Assembly (NCBI GenBank): GCA_029851415.1
Contig: CM056743.1
Location: 28,160,405-28,224,404, forward strand
DNA length: 64,000 nucleotides
Source of the DNA: Eretmocerus hayati
Lineage: Eukaryota > Arthropoda > Insecta > Hymenoptera > Aphelinidae
Direction of reading: 5' to 3'
Positions 60,367 to 64,000 of this stretch are shown here, piece after piece. Below the pieces are notes generated by a model. That model worked only from the letters and a program-made list of their open reading frames with translations, ran no database searches and had not been told where the DNA came from. Both the position numbers and the translations under genes were made by a program. Numbering within the stretch: the first letter of the stretch is position 1; every line of letters starts with the position of its first letter.

Positions 60367-61460
60367 TCTCCAAGGTGGTGTGTTCACATTTGTCAAAAGT
60401 AAGACTTATTTCGTAGTACAAAAGAGTGATGATGGAAATGAGTCCGAAACTGGGATATTTCAGCGATAACTGGCATTTATTTCCACGAAGGAGTCGTTTG
60501 TTAGTCAATTGACATAAAGTTTCCGTGTTCATTTCTGATAGATCCTCAGAAACGGACGCACACCTCGGTTTGCCAAAGAGTCCGCGAATTCGTTAATGAA
60601 TAAATATCGCTAAAATCGTTCAAATCTCCACTGTATTTCTTCAATTTCCTCAAATATTACATATAAAATTCCATTTTGGACAAATGTTAACACGCCATTT
60701 GAGAGTTCTTGGGACAAGCTTCAAAATGAGTCATTAAGATCCGTTGGGAAATATTGGGGAAGACTCAACTTATTGAGAACATATACTTCAACGGATGCAA
60801 GTTAGCTACACTTATACCTTACATCTGACATGGAGACATTCAGAAGCTTAAGAATTTGAATTTTTTAATATCACTCGAGCCGTTAATAACTCGTCCATTG
60901 CGCGTTATAGACGGCATAAAACGAAATTTTACAACGAAATTTTTTGAAAAATAGAAAGTCTTCCCATGATTATTTCTTTTGAATTTGGTCGATCGATATC
61001 CAGAAGTATTCATACATACTATTTAGGAAGTTCTAAACTTTAACACTGTTACCCGAAAATGAGGGCATTCCTCTAAAAAATTCGAACGACTAGACTTATG
61101 AATCTTGACGAGAAAAAAGCGTATAAAATCTTGTTAGATTTGTAACTACAGTACAAAAATGAAAAGAGGAAATCAGTTTTTACAATAGCAGTGAACATAG
61201 TACACTTTGAACAAATGATGACTAAGAGAGTTGCAAATATTATACCGAGGTTAGCCTTCGATAAGGAAAATACAGACTACCGTCGAAAAAAAAAAATACC
61301 CGTAAATAGGCTTCATTTGAGGGGAAAAAATCTTGAAATAACCAAATTTCAACACGTCAACTCACGAGGCGCTTGCGATTACGAATCGTCATGGGGACTT
61401 GCATTGACAGTGGAATCCCAAAAAACGTTTGAATCTGGAAGCATTCCAGCCGATTCAATT
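60367..61460. other. no gene recognised
   Basis: About 1.1 kb. A 103-codon open frame at 61191-61502 overlaps the following repeat and resembles nothing known. Confidence 0.35.
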
Positions 61461-62396
61461 TCTCAAAAAAGCCTGCATATTTTCAAAACGCAAAAATTCT
61501 GAGAGCGATAAAGTAGGAATGCCAAATTACTGAGGAACAAAATTTCAGGAAATCGTCCAAGCAATCGAAAGCTGTTTAATAAATCATGAGTCGCATCATG
61601 CAATAATATTGAAGATTGTTATCTTCATTGTCAAGCACACGACAAATCCAAGATCCATGACACCCTGCTGAAAATAATTTTCGTGGTACCTCATGGTATC
61701 CCATGGGACTTCGTGGGGCCTGGCCCTGGAAAAATTTTTAATCCCGACACTTGGTAAAATTTGGCATCTAAGATGAGCAGGACACAAATCTTGACCATTT
61801 CTTTTCCAATAATGGTTGGATTTGGTCGATTATGGTCAAAATTTATATACTACACGTCTCCATCGCCTTTTTTAAAAAACAAGATTGGAAATTTTGCCAT
61901 GGCCAAGTCTTACGAAGTCCTATGGGATGCCGTACGTCCCACGGAATTATTTTCAGAAGGGCCCAGACAAACTAATAGCGGTTTGACCAATTCATTCTCG
62001 AATCCATTGAACAAATCGACTAAATTTCTGCAGCTGAGATGAGTTGGAGCAATAATGACGATCCAAAAATTTTTTTGTTCTTTATCAAGTAAGCGTTTAT
62101 GAATTTTGTGAAGAAATAGGTATGCAAGAATTCATCATCGGGACTAAAGAGCTCTCAAAATTCAATATTTAAGAAAACAATCGATACTTCTACCTTCCCC
62201 CGATTCGTACCTTTTCGTGGTTCTAATTTTTCAGAAAGCCTGCAAATTTTCAGAACCCAAACATTTTGGAGAGCGATGAATTTGGAATGGAAATTACGGG
62301 AAATCAAAATTCCAAGAAATCGTCTGAGCAATCGAAAGCTGTTTAATAATCATTATGGGTCAACATGCATACAATGGAAATAATATTGGAAATGCC
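61461..62396. repeat. pair of direct repeats flanking a hairpin
   Basis: About 160 bp at 61461-61619 recurs at 62231-62396 in the same orientation (shared blocks GCCTGCA, GAGAGCGAT, AATCG..AGCAATCGAAAGCTG, TGTTTAATAA). Between them 61664-61741 and 61887-61961 are inverted copies (CTGAAAATAATTTTCGTGG / its complement, and TCCCATGGGACTTCGT / its complement). This looks like a repetitive element with terminal direct repeats and a hairpin core. Type unknown. Confidence 0.55.
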
Positions 62397-62696
62397 ATAG
62401 ATGGTTGTAAGATAATTGCAGTGCATCCCCATTCGCCATTGCAGCGGCGCGCAGCGATGCCTCGATAACCTGCATCTATACCCTCCCTAACCTGCATCCC
62501 ACTGCATCCTATTTACCAGTTGTTACCAGTTTACCTGCAGCCACCCCGCATTAATTAATCATTAGTTGCAATTAGTTGCAATTTGCAGTTCACGTATCTG
62601 CTGTGTATTCTGCAATTTCGTGTGAAACGTGTACGCCTCTATCAGTTATCGTGAGTTATCGTGGTCGTTTATTGTTCTGACATGGATGGTAAAAAT
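62397..62696. promoter_or_regulatory. distal 5' flank of ankyrin gene 2
   Basis: The end of this stretch (from about 62625) matches the 5' flank of ankyrin gene 1 near 46140-46185. It is separated from its own gene by a 500-bp hairpin element. Confidence 0.5.
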
Positions 62697-63196
62697 GGAT
62701 TACTTGATATTCTGGTCACCTAATCGGATCAGGTGCCTGGATCACCTGGATCACCTGAGTGTATGGCCCATCAGATCAGGTGATCCAATCATCTGTGGCG
62801 GGCTTTGACTCCGGCAATCTTTCAGCACGCTATTTTGTGACAGGTTAGGGATTTTTTAAATGAGTTTCTGAATATTCATACGCGTAAAGCAGTTATGAAA
62901 AGATAATTTGGCTTCGAAATTCTTCACGGCAAGTGATATATTGTGTGTACGAAATTAATATTCCTCGTGGATGGTACATCCACAATACTCACAAACTTCT
63001 CCGCAACAACTGCTCTACCGCGTATGAATAAGTATTCAGAAACTCATTTAAAAAATCCCTAACCTGTCACAAAATAGCGTGTCGAAAGATTGCACCAGTT
63101 AAGCCCGCCACAGACAATCGAATCACCTGATCTGATGGGCCATACAGTGAGGTAATCCAGGTGATCCAGGCACCAGGTGACCAGATCAGGTAATCC
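62697..63196. mobile_element. 500-bp hairpin MITE in the 5' flank of ankyrin gene 2
   Basis: GGATTACTTGATATTCTGGTC at the left pairs with GACCAGATCAGGTAATCC at the right. The paired blocks continue inward: GCCTGGATCACCTGG, TGTATGGCCCATCAGATCAG, GTGGCGGGCTT, TTTGTGACAGGTTAGGGATT and their complements. The loop is about 100 bp. Many copies of the ATCACCTG/CAGGTGAT motif lie in the arms. It splits a 5' flank that is continuous in gene 1. No clear target duplication. Confidence 0.85.
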
Positions 63197-63375
63197 TTTT
63201 TTCGCGCGATCATATTAGATTGTGATGTATTTGCTTAGATGTTGATATCCACAAAATTAGTATTCATCAGCTCAGGTGTCTATTATTGTGGGCAGAGTGG
63301 AACTAATATTGTTTGATATACTTCTGGCTATAATATAGAATTATCATTCGAATTATTATTGTCCATAGGTCGAAG

Positions 63376-64000
63376 ATGTCATCAACGAAGAGAAAACGAA
63401 CGTGTCTCGGCGAGGATCGTGGATTCAACTCGTTTAAAAGTGAGCAGCTACTTATTACGATACAGAATGCCGCAAAGAAAAGCACTGTGTTGCTGAGGCC
63501 GAGGCCCGTTTCCAAGTTCGATGATAATTTTACCGTGCAACGTTTGTTGAAAAGCGGAGCCGATCCTAATATACTAGATAATGATGGAAAGACGTGTTTA
63601 CACTACGTTGCGAAGTACAACTTCAGTGCCAGTGATGAAATCGTGGAATTGTTGCTGTCTGCCGGTGCATCAGCTGATATCGTCGACAACAAAGGGAATA
63701 CACCATTGCTGCTCGCCGCAAGCTCGGAACACGAGAATACGAGAGTTTTTGAAAAGTTGATAAAAGCTCGCGTTGATGTCAATAGAAATGACTTTCGAGG
63801 ATGCACAAGCTTGCAATACGCAGTTCAACTCGGGAAAACATCGTTTGTTCGATGTCTGCTTGCTGCTGGAGCTTCTTTACCTGATCCTGACGAGAACTGT
63901 GGATATGGATTTGAAAATCTAGTGAAATATGGTAGAGTGGATGAAGCTCGCCTCTACCTTGAGTATGGACTTGATCTTAGCAGGTATAATCCGCAAAATT
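63376..64000 (+). CDS. ankyrin-repeat protein, paralogue of 46382-47986, cut by window end
   Basis: Open from the ATG at 63376 to the last base (208 codons seen), with no stop and no intron. It starts MSSTKRKRTCLGEDRGFNSF, closely matching the first gene, and continues through the same ankyrin repeats (LLKSGADPNILDNDGKTCLH, LLLSAGASADIVDNKGNTPL). By eye about 75-80 percent of residues agree. It has small indels: four codons fewer near the N-terminus and a DEGE/ENC change near residue 180. The same strand and similar flanks indicate a segmental duplication about 17 kb away. Expected full length is about 530 aa with a PRANC-like tail, which lies outside the window. Confidence 0.85.
   Translation, partial: MSSTKRKRTCLGEDRGFNSFKSEQLLITIQNAAKKSTVLLRPRPVSKFDDNFTVQRLLKSGADPNILDNDGKTCLHYVAKYNFSASDEIVELLLSAGASADIVDNKGNTPLLLAASSEHENTRVFEKLIKARVDVNRNDFRGCTSLQYAVQLGKTSFVRCLLAAGASLPDPDENCGYGFENLVKYGRVDEARLYLEYGLDLSRYNPQN

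Overview
This is eukaryotic nuclear DNA, almost certainly from an insect. Genes carry many short spliceosomal introns (often 60-150 bp), the DNA is AT-rich and there are no bacterial operons. A hymenopteran parasitoid (chalcid- or cynipid-like wasp) is my best guess. The guess rests on a MATH-BTB gene family, a duplicated intronless ankyrin gene with a PRANC-like C-terminus, and a dense load of Tigger/mariner-type and DIRS elements. This is inference from gene content only.

The window has two halves. Positions 1-21.8 kb hold four conserved single-copy genes in a compact arrangement with no transposon I could recognise: GDP-D-glucose phosphorylase (GDPGP1, +, 4 exons), the ciliary/flagellar doublet protein CFAP44 (+, 31 exons, about 1997 aa), TATA-binding protein (Tbp, -, 5 exons) and the 26S proteasome ATPase Rpt1/PSMC2 (+, 6 exons). 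CFAP44 and Tbp converge and their 3' ends probably overlap. Tbp and PSMC2 diverge from a shared 936-bp intergenic region. All exon phases were checked by hand and join in frame.

From 22 kb onward the DNA is accessory and repeat-rich. It holds two MATH-BTB paralogues, both broken: one by a 1371-bp foldback transposon inside its coding exon, the other by a one-base slip in a nine-base homopolymer. It also holds an apparently intact autonomous Tigger element (25.98-28.18 kb) with 23-bp inverted repeats and TA duplications, and a full-length DIRS-type tyrosine-recombinase retrotransposon (34.5-39.7 kb) with inverted terminal repeats, an internal complementary region and a spliced gag. Two further giant hairpin elements lie at 30.2-31.8 and 50.0-52.0 kb. 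Many smaller palindromic MITEs, a truncated LINE, and a GGAT/ATCC minisatellite inside a palindromic element make up most of the rest. Two paralogous intronless ankyrin genes lie at 46.4 kb (complete) and 63.4 kb (cut by the window end). Each has a hairpin element just upstream.

The dominant theme of the accessory half is inverted-repeat DNA. At least ten separate foldback structures from about 50 bp to 2 kb occur, several nested inside one another. Transcripts crossing the large ones would form long double-stranded RNA. The most notable items are the foldback insertion that leaves the MATH-BTB frame restorable, the intron-bearing DIRS element, and the PRANC-like ankyrin pair.
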